64,000 bases of DNA from Cladocopium goreaui (GCA_947184155.2 CAMXCT020000123.1:139001-203000); one strand, 5' to 3'; positions 12,828-22,797 are shown, numbered from the stretch's first letter. Numbers and translations: made by a program. The notes: generated by a model not told the origin, from the letters alone.

Positions 12828-13204
12828 GCGTTTTGGGGGCCTTTTTTGAGGGGGGATGGGATGGGAAGATTTTGGGAGATGGGATGGGAAGATGGTGAAA
12901 ACTGGAAAACCTCAAGTTGATGGCTGATTTGGGATGATATTAGCAATATTCGACTTGATCATTGGGAATGGAATCGCTATGGGTGATGTCAGAGTCACCA
13001 GTAAGTAGTAATTCGATGATTTTCACCACGATCTTCCACTGCAGATCGAGTGCAGCCAGTAGAAGCAGCCCAAACATAGTGAGATCACCATCCGGTTTAT
13101 GACGGTTTTTAGGTGTTAAGTATCCATTTCCATGTTTATATTATCTTATATGTTATATTATATTCATAGTTTTTTCTTGGATACACTAAATCAAATCCTA
13201 AATC

Positions 13205-13310
13205 GACTGGCAATTTAACATAGCTAATTATTGAAAATGGCCCAGTCGAAACCGTTGATTTACCCAGCTATAAAATGGTGGATCTTTCCATAGTTTTTTA
13301 AATCAACCAG
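13205..13310. repeat. introner-like element, family 1, ending exactly at an exon
   Basis: The left end is degenerate (CGACTGGCAATTTAACATAG); the right end AAATCAACCAG directly precedes the open frame at 13311. Interior motifs (GAAAATGGCCCAGTCGAAA and ATGGTGGATCTTTCCATAG) are the family-1 hairpin arms. Confidence 0.7.
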
Positions 13311-13394
13311 CCTGGGCCCAACCCTCCGTCGCAGGAGATCTGGATCTTTCGGCAGTCGGTGCAGGAAAGAGTGGCCTTGATTGGCAGCATCTCG
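13311..13394 (+). CDS. candidate exon directly after an introner end
   Basis: The 84-base exon (28 codons, PGPNPPSQEIWIFRQSVQER then VALIGSIS) begins at the base after the CAACCAG acceptor supplied by the repeat and ends TCG|GTTGGC. It is GC-rich and protein-like. No family recognised. Confidence 0.6.
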
Positions 13395-14108
13395 GTTGGC
13401 GTTTCCGTTTTCATACCATGGAAACCAATGGAAACCAATAGATTCCATGGGAAATTATGGGGAAAGCTCCCGAAAGTCACTGCTTAGTCACTGGTAAAAC
13501 TCATGGATTTCTGCAGTCAGCATGGTTTCATATGGTTTCTTGGGAGTTTTGGAGAGGGAACCTTTCGAATTTGGGTGAAAATGTCTGGATGCCGTGGTCC
13601 CTGTGGAGTTGCCCATGATCCAAGTGGGTCAGAAATTGTGGTGTCCCGGGTGCCCCGGAACCATAGATTCCATAGATACCATAAGCGTGTATCATTATAC
13701 AACTACCATAAGCCCCAGTTTTTTTAAGTCATAGAACAACTTGGCAATTCCGAACTAGGGCACCACCTTGTGTACATTTTTAAGGGGGGCCGATTCCATT
13801 CATTGGAATTCACTTGGCCGAATAGCTGGTCGCTTCAAATAGGGTGAGATGTTGCGGTGGTTGATTTCCACACGAAGGGACCCGGATGTGGCCTGCAGCA
13901 CGGCAATGGCGTCAGATGGCGTCTTCACTCAGGAATCCATCCACATTCCCAATGTTGATGACATATCCCTAATGATTTCTGAGATCCTATGGATATTCAC
14001 GAATCTTCATGGCATGTTCATTCATTGTCTTCCCAAGTTTCATGGGTTGCCCCTGAAAAAGGCATCCCAACAAAGTCAGCCTCACTGCCGAAATGGCAGC
14101 TTTTACAG
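13395..14108. other. intron-like stretch with two ambiguous GC islands
   Basis: Islands at about 13560-13680 and 13850-13930 are GC-rich and open on both strands, so I cannot assign strand or frame. The rest shows no gene. Confidence 0.4.
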
Positions 14109-14198
14109 AACTTCAAACTTCCGTCGCGCCGAGATGCCAAAGATCCTGAATCCAAAGCGTTGCTGTTGGAGGCACCGATCAATGGAGCGCTTCTCTAA
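14109..14198 (+). CDS. candidate last exon with stop codon
   Basis: After CAGCTTTTACAG, 29 codons (begins NFKLPSRRDAKDPESKALLL) run to TAA at 14196-14198. The peptide is hydrophilic then aliphatic and protein-like. It would be the 3' end of a plus-strand gene whose earlier exons may lie upstream in this window. Confidence 0.5.
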   Translation, partial: NFKLPSRRDAKDPESKALLLEAPINGALL

Positions 14199-14574
14199 AG
14201 TATTCAAAGGGATCCCTAGCTGGATGGTTTATTTGTGTTTACATGGAAAATCCAGACATCAAATAAATCCAGCAGATTGTTTACATCGGATTTTATAAAC
14301 AATTCAAATAAACAATTGATGATTTCAAGTTTAGATGATTCAAAATCCGATGAAACTTGGGATCAGAATAGCTGGATGATTCAGGGATCCGATCAACAAT
14401 TGGGAGATTTTTTCCCAGTGCACCCAGTTTTTCCGGATCCCACCAGAGAAAATGGATGTCCTACAAGTGCCCCGAGTTCGTTGACCAAGTTGGATTATAG
14501 CCGATGTACTCGTTGGATTTTGAGTGGATTTATGATTATATATTATTGAATACGATATATATTTATATATATAT
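14199..14574. other. 3' flank before the LTR element
   Basis: No gene is supported. It ends in an (AT)n tract that is the insertion site of the copia element. Confidence 0.6.
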
Positions 14575-14772
14575 TGCGAATCTTTCACCCTGAAAGCTGC
14601 CTTACCTGACCACTGCTGAACCCTGTCTGCAGCCTGCTTTTCCACTTTGGCTCCTCTGCCCTCCCGCCACTGTAAAGATGGTTGGACGGCGCGGCGAGTT
14701 GGATGGAACGTGGAAACCCCTGCTGATGCCATGAATGTCGGACAATGCAAGAGGAAACTAGGGAGTTTCACA
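14575..14772 (-). repeat. 3' LTR of the copia element
   Basis: This 198-bp copy begins TGCGAATCTTTCACCC and ends GGGAGTTTCACA on the plus strand, giving TG...CA ends in either orientation. By eye it matches the copy at 22799-22996 base for base. Confidence 0.95.
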
Positions 14773-14782
14773 CACCCTCTTT
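14773..14782 (-). other. polypurine tract for plus-strand priming
   Basis: On the element's strand AAAGAGGGTG immediately precedes the 3' LTR, the position and composition expected of a polypurine tract. Confidence 0.7.
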
Positions 14783-14805
14783 ATAGCCCAAAAATAGTCA
14801 CATGA

Positions 14806-16689
14806 CTAACCCTTAATAAAGAAAATGGTTGATCCTGTCCAAGCATATCCAACATTCTTTGCAGCATTGGTTCCTACCCAAAAGTCTCTTTCACTCCTAT
14901 TCTTTCCAATTTGAGTGACCCGACAAGTCTCAAGCTTACGAAGATCCACTGGGCAATCCAAAATTCCAATAGGAGTGAACTTGAGTTCGCGAGGACGAAC
15001 ATGAACTCTAATGAGTTCACCTTGTGGTCCCCATTTCCAAAAATCTTGCAATGGCTGAGCATGATGATTCGTTGTGGCCATTTGGCAAGACTCAGCTTCC
15101 ACAGGAGGCTCATCAACAGCCTGCCCCTTGATCCATTCCAGCCTCTGACGTCGATCAGACCTAGTCTTCAAAACATGACCTTCGTCCTGTAGAACATATC
15201 TCCCTGTGGCCAGGCAAGTACGGAGAGCCTGCGAGTCCATGGTTTTTGTTAAACAGTCGGCCAACATGGCCTGTGATGAGACCCATCTCACTTTGCAATT
15301 CTCTTGAAGCCTTTCTCTGATCAACAAACACTCCACTGTTGTCCGATGTTCGGAGCACTGAGGAATTGCTGTCCTAGTTAAAAGATCGTACGCTGACTTG
15401 CAATCTGTCACCAAAGCTGATGTTGTTTCAGACTTCAAAAGTTTTTCCGGATGTGCCCAATCACATGTTGGATCTTTGATCCAGGCCCACAACAAACGGA
15501 TCCACATTAGTCGATCCACTGTGTTGCTGAGTGCAGCGGCCTCAGCTCCCAAGGTGCTTCGCACCACCCGAGGCACTTTCTTGCTGGCCCAAGCTACTGG
15601 CGCTACAATCGCCCTCTTGTTTTCCAAAAGCTCAGGTGTTGTGGAGAAAATAAGTGTCCCCTGATGAGCACCAGACCGTTTTCCCGACATAAAGGAGGCA
15701 TCTGAAAAGGCACAGTACGTTAAAAGCTCGGGCTGTATAGGGAGTACCATTAGTGACACCTTATGTTGTTTGGCCTCTGCAAGCACTCGATTTGCCTGTA
15801 CAAGATCCGCAATTGTCGCAGTATTTACTGCAGACTGCAACTCTCCAACCTTCGCAGCTATGTCTGGCCTGCTGTGGACTGCTGCGTACTGGAGTGCTCC
15901 TACGATGCTACGCAAGTTGCTCTTCTCGTTGTCATTCAAGGGAGAAGAGGTTTGATGCTTTCGGGATTTATCAATGGAAACAGGTTGAATCTTCTCAATA
16001 TAAGCTACCTGGTCATATTCAATACTACCATCATCCCATTGACGGAAATGAATCCCAGTGTACTTGAATTCCCTCTTTTCAAAAGCACCAAACTTGAAGC
16101 GTTTTTCTACTCTTCCCAGCATTTTCAGAAAAGTCTCATCCCCTCCAGCAATACCGTCATCAACATGAATTCCTAGACAACCATGAAATTTTGGGGTTGA
16201 CTTCTCACCAGTGCTGGAATCCTTTGACTCAGAGTATAGACCAAAAACGAAGGGATCTAAGGGATGTTGGGTGCACCCTTGACGAATGAGTTCATCCCTA
16301 AATTCACAAAACCACAAGAAGGGAGCGTCAATACGACCATAAGCTCCTCCATCCAAAGCACACTGGTCATTTGGACCCATGCCCAGGGATTCCCTCAGTT
16401 CTGGTGGTGGGTGTATTCCCAGCGTTCTCCCGTCACCCCGACCATGAAGAAATGCCGTGGAGACATCGAAACTTAAAAGTTCCCAGCGATGCGATGCCAC
16501 AGCTTGCAAGACTGTCATTCTTCCATCTTTCGTTAAGGTCGGAGCATCATTGTTGACAACATCAATGTCAGGGTCCTCATAACCAATGATTACTAGTCTT
16601 GCTTTGGCACGGCAGCCCTGGTCAGAGAGATCCTCTTTCAACTCTTCACCTGTGGCTTCTTTCCAGTTCAGGATCCAACGACACCTCAT
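14806..16689 (-). CDS. pol (RT-RH): copia reverse transcriptase and RNase H
   Basis: A 627-residue ORF of the RVT_2 family. RT motifs run from FDVSTAFLHG (catalytic Asp near 75) through AYGRIDAPF (116-124) to IHVDDG (Asp 177/178). The connection GALQYAAVHSRPDIAAKVG (264-282) is typical of copia. RNase H follows, with Asp 330 (FSDAS), Glu 383 (LGAEAAALS), Asp 429 (VTDCKS) and the ADCLTK motif near 478. The 127 or so residues after that are a less conserved tail. The product copies element RNA to DNA in cytoplasmic particles. The first ATG here is internal to the domain: the same frame is open upstream to about 16840 and contains the usual RT start (KNKEIKAWLHHGTV), so the true N-terminus overlaps the integrase ORF in another frame. 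Confidence 0.95.
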   Translation of the reverse strand: MRCRWILNWKEATGEELKEDLSDQGCRAKARLVIIGYEDPDIDVVNNDAPTLTKDGRMTVLQAVASHRWELLSFDVSTAFLHGRGDGRTLGIHPPPELRESLGMGPNDQCALDGGAYGRIDAPFLWFCEFRDELIRQGCTQHPLDPFVFGLYSESKDSSTGEKSTPKFHGCLGIHVDDGIAGGDETFLKMLGRVEKRFKFGAFEKREFKYTGIHFRQWDDGSIEYDQVAYIEKIQPVSIDKSRKHQTSSPLNDNEKSNLRSIVGALQYAAVHSRPDIAAKVGELQSAVNTATIADLVQANRVLAEAKQHKVSLMVLPIQPELLTYCAFSDASFMSGKRSGAHQGTLIFSTTPELLENKRAIVAPVAWASKKVPRVVRSTLGAEAAALSNTVDRLMWIRLLWAWIKDPTCDWAHPEKLLKSETTSALVTDCKSAYDLLTRTAIPQCSEHRTTVECLLIRERLQENCKVRWVSSQAMLADCLTKTMDSQALRTCLATGRYVLQDEGHVLKTRSDRRQRLEWIKGQAVDEPPVEAESCQMATTNHHAQPLQDFWKWGPQGELIRVHVRPRELKFTPIGILDCPVDLRKLETCRVTQIGKNRSERDFWVGTNAAKNVGYAWTGSTIFFIKG

Positions 16690-16840
16690 GAGAGCATGCT
16701 CAGGTATCTTGTCACCTGTTACCTTACGAACCGTACCATGATGAAGCCATGCTTTAATCTCTTTGTTTTTCGCACTGGCAAAGAGTTGTTGTTCTCTTTC
16801 TCCGCTTCTTTCTCTGTTCCGTGGCCAGTAGGATCATTTC
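16690..16840 (-). other. frame change between integrase and RT
   Basis: The integrase frame ends at a stop at 16754 after a Lys/Arg-rich run, while the conserved beginning of RT is encoded one frame over, open after a TGA near 16842. The overlap is about 85 bases and includes purine-rich runs. Either a one-base indel or a +1 frameshift site would join them; most copia elements keep IN and RT in one frame. Confidence 0.75.
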
Positions 16841-19800
16841 ATCTACAGTAACTGTGGAACTATGGAAGATATCTAATCCCAGTTGTGAGGGGTCCCAGTT
16901 ACTTTCAGGGGTAACATCAATCTCCCAACAACTCTTACCAAATCCAGAACCAAAATCACAAACATCCCCAAACCACGCAGTCTCATCCTCATCATCAGTG
17001 TTTGGAACTGGGACATGCAAACCTCCTACCGGAATTGTCGGCTCTTCGACATGTCCACTTTCAGGGAGTGTTCCAGTTTCCCCTGACACCACGCTTGGCG
17101 CACTCTCAGGTTCCGGAAGGCTTTCAGCTTCAGCCGTGATTGAAACATCCCCAGAAACAACATCACCCAAACCAGGCAAATCCCCACCTAGATCAAAATA
17201 GTCCTGATGTCCAGCCCTCTTCAACAACTGGTCCATGGGCAACTTGGCTTCTTCTGAAGCTTTTACTGCCTTCCATTCCCTCAGTGATGCTGGTCTCAGC
17301 TGTTCTGGACTGGCACGAATTAGTTTGTTGGCGTGAGTCAGCCAGACTACTTTGAGTCCTTCGACCATGGCCACCCTTGCTGGTCCATGCCACCTACCAT
17401 GTTCTCGACGCATGTTGCCGCCCCTTTTTCGCCAATACAAAACCCAATCTCCAACTTCATAACCATCCCTCAATGGCCTACTCCTTCTCAAAAGAGCCCT
17501 TCGGAGACTACTGCAGTTATCTGCTTGTACAAAAGCCTTTTGGGCAGCACAGCGGAGACGCAAAGCTTCATGGAACACATTTCCATCCGTGCTATTGCTG
17601 TCAGCCAAGGAGTGACTAGACGCCTCAGTTCCTGAGATCACTGACGCCGGGAGTCGTCTTGCTACTCCCAAAACGGCTTGTTCAGGGGTGAAGCCATGGA
17701 CACGTGACATGGAATTCTTTGCACAAAAGACCTGACGAATTGCCCTGTCAAACTCCTCTTCACTACGAATGGGAACCTCTGCATTCATGAGGTCCAACAT
17801 CCTCTTCACAATTCTTCCATGGGCTTCTACCCTGCCTAGCTGCCAGTGTGATTCGGCCGCAGACATCTTGAGTTGGATATCCTCGGATTGCATGGCTTCC
17901 AACCACTTATCACTATTGTACTCAGAAGCTGGGTCTAGATATACCTGCCTCGGTGGACCAGCCCATGAAAGCCAGGTATCTCCAAAACAAGACAATTGTG
18001 AATCCGAGTCCTCAGCACACCGTTTTCCCAAGTGAAATAGGGTTCCTTCATCCAAAAAGTGAACAAAAGTGAACCTCAAACCCTGATCATTAGTCCAACT
18101 TGCAGTGTCCATCCCTATCACTTCATTAAAGGTAAGGTGTGCATGAATTGCCGCCGGTCGTGCAAGAGAGTATCCAGTTTGGGACTCTCCACAAGCATCA
18201 CACTGATACTCCAAAGCTCCAGCAATAATCTTGGGATCAGCATGGGTGTCTTTGAGAAAAACAGCAAACTTCTTTGGATCCGGGTGGCCCATCCGGTGAT
18301 GTACCCTTTTAACCCATTCCCTTTCCTCCTTACTCAAACTCAAAAAGGCTGGACCATGCTTGGCTACCCCCTTTGGTGGAAACCCCTCAAGATACTCATC
18401 ATCAACCCCATCATCTCCCCCGTGGTTACCAACACAATGACGTTTTTCGGGATCATCACCAGTGGTTTCCAACACCCTCTTTTTGACAATATTTTGGTCT
18501 TGATTGGATCCAATTGGTGGTGCAGTATGGACGGCACTAGAGTCTCCATTCGATGACTTCTCACGAATCGGAAGCGACACGGGAACGGTCTCAGCACGCC
18601 GCACAGAAGCTGTTGAGCTGGAAGGTGATTCTGGGTATCCCCCAAACACAGTGACACAAACTTTTGCAGGTTTAGACTTCTGATACCTTCTAGTTCGGGG
18701 AAGTTTTGTCCACTCTTCAGGTTTTCCAAGCTCATACACTTCTCCAGTTTCTCGGTGCATGACAAAAGTCTGACGGAGCGGAATGGTCTCCAAACTGATG
18801 TTCTCTTTAGGCAGCCGGAAACGGTCCGTGCCGCGACACAGTTCGACACTCTTGACAGCCATGTTGCTGCAAAGGCTTTGAAAATCACGAGACAGTTCTT
18901 CCCCACAAGGTACCACAATTGTCCCTACCCGGGGTGCCCTCTTTTCTACCTTGACAAAAACTTCCCTCAATCGTTTTCCCCGAGGAGTCTTATGGGTGTT
19001 TTCCCAAATTTCATTTTTCCGGGGTTTTACTGTTTCCAGTTGTTGGAGAGACTTCCGCCGAGATTTATTGTCGCTCGCCGCCGCAAGAATTTCTGCCTGG
19101 GATTGATCATTGCTCTCAATGCACAGCTCAGCAGTTTCCAAAGGCAACTCACCGCAACCAACACTTCGCAAAAGAAACCATGCAACATTCTTCGCAAAAC
19201 CATTTGAATACCGAGCTGCATACTCAGAGAGGTTAATCCATTTTCCCAGGTATCGAATTTTTCCTTCAATCTGCTGATGGTTGTGCCTTTTGTTGCAATA
19301 CCGGGCATCCAAACTTTCATGGAGCTCCCGTGAAGTTGTCCTAACAACACTTCTTTTTCTCAAGTAGTTGTTGCCTTTGGGGACTTTGAGCTTACCTACC
19401 TCACACATGTCAAACACAGTCCTAAGAGTTCCCATGACTATGTTCCCCATAACAGGTTGCTCAAAAACTTCTGATCCCTGAGGTTGTTCAATGTGGAAGT
19501 GTCCCCCTTCGGCAATTTGAAATTCATATACCTCATTACAGAGTTCTAAGTGTTTTTGTTGTTCTGCTCTTGCTGACATGATTTTGTCACGTGTGGAGGA
19601 ACTTCGGCACATATTCAATCGACTGAAGTTGCCCCAAGGTCCACATTCTGGGGCCATCCAAACATGTCGCGGACGTTCACGTACCAGAAGCCTCCAAAGG
19701 GCGTCTCTACCCTCTTGTGTTCGCAAATCACCGTCTGCACGGGTAAATCGTCTTGCTTTGAGACCCAGTTGAGAGGCTACTTCTGTCAATCTAGAATTCT

Positions 19801-19996
19801 CTTCACAGTAAACCTCCAACAGGTCTAGTCTTTGGCATTGTCCATGTGCAGACACTGACTTGCTTCGTGGTGCATGGGCTTCCTGTCGTACCGATGCCAA
19901 GCCTGCCACATCATTCTTTAAGTTATGGACCAAAGCATCTAACTCTCGTTGAATGCTTTCAGATTTCTTTTGCAATTCTGATTCGAGAGTGGACAT
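16754..19996 (-). CDS. pol (IN): methyltransferase-like region plus copia integrase
   Basis: From the ATG at 19996 this is 1080 residues. A coiled-coil-like start (MSTLESELQKKSESIQREL) is followed at about 56-275 by a region resembling cytosine methyltransferases or related SAM enzymes: LLEVYC (59-64) in the place of motif I, PECGPWGNFS (116-125) resembling the catalytic Pro-Cys loop, and IEQP (169-172) in the place of the ENV motif. Integrase follows: zinc-binding H-x3-H (567-571) with Cys 599/602, catalytic Asp 629 and Asp 688, and Glu 724 exactly 35 residues after the second Asp (D,D35E), then a C-terminal beta-barrel region (GRWHGPARV). The frame is open further upstream to 20821, but that part is out of frame with a better ORF and I left it out. 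Integrase call firm; methyltransferase-like call inferred. Confidence 0.9.
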   Translation of the reverse strand: MSTLESELQKKSESIQRELDALVHNLKNDVAGLASVRQEAHAPRSKSVSAHGQCQRLDLLEVYCEENSRLTEVASQLGLKARRFTRADGDLRTQEGRDALWRLLVRERPRHVWMAPECGPWGNFSRLNMCRSSSTRDKIMSARAEQQKHLELCNEVYEFQIAEGGHFHIEQPQGSEVFEQPVMGNIVMGTLRTVFDMCEVGKLKVPKGNNYLRKRSVVRTTSRELHESLDARYCNKRHNHQQIEGKIRYLGKWINLSEYAARYSNGFAKNVAWFLLRSVGCGELPLETAELCIESNDQSQAEILAAASDNKSRRKSLQQLETVKPRKNEIWENTHKTPRGKRLREVFVKVEKRAPRVGTIVVPCGEELSRDFQSLCSNMAVKSVELCRGTDRFRLPKENISLETIPLRQTFVMHRETGEVYELGKPEEWTKLPRTRRYQKSKPAKVCVTVFGGYPESPSSSTASVRRAETVPVSLPIREKSSNGDSSAVHTAPPIGSNQDQNIVKKRVLETTGDDPEKRHCVGNHGGDDGVDDEYLEGFPPKGVAKHGPAFLSLSKEEREWVKRVHHRMGHPDPKKFAVFLKDTHADPKIIAGALEYQCDACGESQTGYSLARPAAIHAHLTFNEVIGMDTASWTNDQGLRFTFVHFLDEGTLFHLGKRCAEDSDSQLSCFGDTWLSWAGPPRQVYLDPASEYNSDKWLEAMQSEDIQLKMSAAESHWQLGRVEAHGRIVKRMLDLMNAEVPIRSEEEFDRAIRQVFCAKNSMSRVHGFTPEQAVLGVARRLPASVISGTEASSHSLADSNSTDGNVFHEALRLRCAAQKAFVQADNCSSLRRALLRRSRPLRDGYEVGDWVLYWRKRGGNMRREHGRWHGPARVAMVEGLKVVWLTHANKLIRASPEQLRPASLREWKAVKASEEAKLPMDQLLKRAGHQDYFDLGGDLPGLGDVVSGDVSITAEAESLPEPESAPSVVSGETGTLPESGHVEEPTIPVGGLHVPVPNTDDEDETAWFGDVCDFGSGFGKSCWEIDVTPESNWDPSQLGLDIFHSSTVTVDEMILLATEQRKKRRKRTTTLCQCEKQRD

Positions 19997-20058
19997 GTTG
20001 GCCTCTTGGACTTGATGGGCATCGAGCGGTACTTCGTCAGGACTTACTTCGAATTGGT

Positions 20059-20739
20059 TCACAAGCTGTCTTGCTTCAGACGATCCAATTCTCGCTGAAG
20101 GATAGCGATCTTGGACTCGAGCATCTGCTCCTTGTCGCGGTCTTTCTCCAAGTCCATCTTGGCAATCTCCCCTTCCATCTCGCTCTCGATCTGCCCCCTT
20201 TTTCCACGGTTCTGGCAAGTTGGAGCTTGGCTCAGTCCCGGGCTGCTCAGAAGATCCCACTCGCTGGCTGAAGGGCTTGTCGTCCCCTTCGGTGTGAGGC
20301 AAGGAGTCTGCTGACTTCCCATCGGCATGTGCATGGCCTTGACGAAGTTCTGGAAGCTTTTGGCCCATGCGGAAGTCAGGTGACTGTGGCCCTTCATGTA
20401 CGCAGTGTACTTCTGGTCTTTGTTGTACACCGCGATGAAGGTTGTCCCTTGATACTTCCCCTCTGGGAAAACTTGATTGCCCCACTGACGAAGGGTCGCC
20501 ACACCTGGAGGACGATGGATCGTCTCCTGAGTTGGGTTCTCGTAGGCCAGTGACGGATCCACCGACAAAGCGAGCTCCACATCCGGCAGCGGCACTGGGC
20601 AACTCTTGGCTGCATAGGTCGAGTTCGGCACCGACGCCATGAGCTTCAGGAAGAGAGCGTTGATAATGACTTGGATCACGATTGGGTTCTGAACGTTGGG
20701 CCACAGCTGCTGGATCACACGCACGGTCTCCAGTGTCAT
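20059..20739 (-). CDS. extra copia ORF with a WG-type domain
   Basis: A 226-residue ORF from an ATG at 20739. Its middle part (LRQWGNQVFPEGKYQGTTF, then a Tyr-rich stretch and SAWAKSFQNFVKA) is strongly protein-like and of a style I associate with dinoflagellate retroelement proteins, though I cannot name the family. The C-terminus is a charged coiled coil (EMEGEIAKMDLEKDRDKEQM). It lies between the gag-protease stop (20808) and the ATG of the integrase ORF (19996), each in a different frame. The overlapping integrase-frame translation here is Ser/Gly/Pro-rich and looks like a shadow. Confidence 0.7.
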   Translation of the reverse strand: MTLETVRVIQQLWPNVQNPIVIQVIINALFLKLMASVPNSTYAAKSCPVPLPDVELALSVDPSLAYENPTQETIHRPPGVATLRQWGNQVFPEGKYQGTTFIAVYNKDQKYTAYMKGHSHLTSAWAKSFQNFVKAMHMPMGSQQTPCLTPKGTTSPSASEWDLLSSPGLSQAPTCQNRGKRGQIESEMEGEIAKMDLEKDRDKEQMLESKIAILQRELDRLKQDSL

Positions 20740-20807
20740 CTGCTGCAGGCTTGTTGTTTGTTGTGTTCTGTTTTACACTACTCTCAATCATGGCTGTTGT
20801 GACAACT

Positions 20808-22664
20808 TCATGTTTTGGCACAATTGACAGTGTCCTGATCTTTGGACACGGCTTTCAAAACTTCTGCAAGCTCAACAGTGTACAGCCCTTTTGCATTAAG
20901 CTGAAGAGGAACACTGATTCCCAGTTTTCGGAAAAACAGAGCTGATTCTGTGGAGCACACATCAGCAGCCGTTGCTTTCAAAAATGCGTTTGACAGCAAA
21001 AACGGTGTTTCACCATTCACAACTTCCAACCTCATCCAATTCTCACCAAAAGGGATATACAAAGCTCCTACACTTGGCAAAATACCATTATTCCCAAAAC
21101 GAAACACTGTTTCTGACTTTCCAAACTGCACACGCTGACGGATCGCCGCAGGTAGGCTGTTGATAAGCCCTTTCACCTTTTTTCGACCGATGACTGATTT
21201 ACTGGCACCTGTGTCTATGATTCCAGGGCAACTACATTCAGTGACCAACACTGACTCCGGCTTCTGAAGAAAATCAGTCCTGCAACTCTTACCAAAACAA
21301 ACCCCCCTGAGCCTTCTTTCCAAAGATGCCACTTTCAGATATCGGTCAAGGGCCACAAAATTTTGTTTCTCAGTCATAAAAATGAATTCCTCATTAACTC
21401 CGTGTTCACATTTTAGAACATCGGTGGACTCAAGCAGCACTTGGGAGGTATCCGGACAGTCCTGGTTGTCCGTCGCCAAGAGGTCGGACAGGGAGAGGCT
21501 CATGCCATGCGTCACCGACTGAACGATCTCGTCATCAGTGCGGCCAGTCGTCACCTTCATCGCCATGTTGATGTCTGCATTGGAGGTTGCACTTTGTCCA
21601 CTTGAAGCTCCTTGGCCATTGCCACCAGCTCGTCGTGGACATTCCCACTTCCAGTGTCCTTTTGCTCCACAGATCCTGCAGCTAGATGCTGCAATTCTGT
21701 CAGCCAACGTCTGGTGCCGACGTTTTCCAAAACCTTTGAAGACACTCTTTTTGCCACTCTTTCCTTTTCCTCCTCCAGCTCCTCGAGGAGGCCAGAAACG
21801 CCTAGCTCGGATCTTGTCTCTGATCCTCGACCTGGCTTCAGCGTATGCTGAAAAGCACAAACTGAGTTCTTGAGACTCCTGGCAAACGTCAATCAACTGC
21901 TCCTCAAATTCGCTCACTGTTTGAGCATCTTCATCCCCTTGTTCTGCCATGCTTTGAAGGATGACATCCTCATCCCAGGTTTCGTCCTCGCCGACCATGT
22001 TGATCTCATCGACATCATCATCCATGAAGTTGACTGGGTAGGTCTTTTTCTTGACATCAGCTCCACTGTTCAGCACCTTGGTAGCAAGGGACCTCATTGA
22101 TTTCTCAACCAGTTTGAGGCTCAGGTCACCATTGGTCATAGTGATCACCTTCTTCTTGTCCTCAGGCACCAAAGCACTCTGTCTCAAGAGTACAAACGAT
22201 TGCACATCTTTCAGAGCCACATCTCCAAGTTCTTGGAAAGCCACTGTCATGCGATTCACATAGCTAACTGTTGACTCATCCGACTTCTGGACCACTCGGT
22301 AGATCGCTTTCTCAAACTTTTCATAGGTCTGGTGTTCTGCTGCCTCCTCCCATGTCGACACAGCAGCTAGAATCGTTTTGATTCCTTCAGTCGGATCTGA
22401 CAGTGTCGTTGGGTCTGCCAAACGAATTTGTGCCCAGGCTGTTCCTCGCATGAGCATCGCTAAGCGTGGCGCTAACATTGGTTTGTCCTTTGTTGGACAT
22501 ACTGCACTCAAAAACTTCACCTTGTCCACATACTCCTTCGGGTCATCACTGGCCGGGTCGAAAGTGGGAAGTACGTTCCACAAGGAGTTCCCCTTTTCAT
22601 CCGAACCAGAGGCAGTTGCCGCCGGAGATCCACCAATGACAGTCGCCGTTGTTTCGGCGGACAT
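20808..22664 (-). CDS. gag-pr: copia Gag with aspartic protease
   Basis: 618 residues from an ATG at 22664. The N-terminal half is Gag-like and helical: a UBN2/retrotransposon-gag type arrangement is suggested by YRVVQKSDESTVSYVNRM near 122-139. A basic Gly/Lys stretch (about 285-318) precedes a perfect CCHC zinc knuckle (Cys 329, Cys 332, His 337, Cys 342), which binds RNA. The protease motif IIDTGASKSVIG (482-493) provides the catalytic Asp 484. Gag builds the particle and the protease cleaves the polyprotein. The stop lies 68 bases before the next ORF's ATG. Confidence 0.93.
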   Translation of the reverse strand: MSAETTATVIGGSPAATASGSDEKGNSLWNVLPTFDPASDDPKEYVDKVKFLSAVCPTKDKPMLAPRLAMLMRGTAWAQIRLADPTTLSDPTEGIKTILAAVSTWEEAAEHQTYEKFEKAIYRVVQKSDESTVSYVNRMTVAFQELGDVALKDVQSFVLLRQSALVPEDKKKVITMTNGDLSLKLVEKSMRSLATKVLNSGADVKKKTYPVNFMDDDVDEINMVGEDETWDEDVILQSMAEQGDEDAQTVSEFEEQLIDVCQESQELSLCFSAYAEARSRIRDKIRARRFWPPRGAGGGKGKSGKKSVFKGFGKRRHQTLADRIAASSCRICGAKGHWKWECPRRAGGNGQGASSGQSATSNADINMAMKVTTGRTDDEIVQSVTHGMSLSLSDLLATDNQDCPDTSQVLLESTDVLKCEHGVNEEFIFMTEKQNFVALDRYLKVASLERRLRGVCFGKSCRTDFLQKPESVLVTECSCPGIIDTGASKSVIGRKKVKGLINSLPAAIRQRVQFGKSETVFRFGNNGILPSVGALYIPFGENWMRLEVVNGETPFLLSNAFLKATAADVCSTESALFFRKLGISVPLQLNAKGLYTVELAEVLKAVSKDQDTVNCAKT

Positions 22665-22782
22665 GGCTCACGACTTCCTACTTGGAGTTGTCTGTCTTGT
22701 GTTTGTTGTACCAATACACCTTGCACTAACCCCAAAACGGGAATTAAACCTAAGCCCCTTAGGTTATAGGAGACCTCCAGAG

Positions 22783-22797
22783 GAGGCTCCGCTACCA
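22783..22797 (-). other. primer-binding site
   Basis: One base inside the 5' LTR the element strand reads TGGTAGCGGAGCC. This differs at only a few positions from the complement of the 3' end of eukaryotic initiator tRNA-Met (TGGTAGCAGAGG), the usual copia primer. The match is from memory of that tRNA and not a search. Confidence 0.7.

Noticed and set aside
14340-14771. ORF repeated in both LTRs
   Set aside because: The shared 60-codon frame lies in non-coding LTR sequence and is present twice only because the LTRs match.
20059-20821. N-terminal 275 residues of the longer integrase frame
   Set aside because: They begin at a GTG, are Ser/Gly/Pro-rich, and overlap a more convincing ORF with its own ATG; the integrase ORF is better started at 19996.
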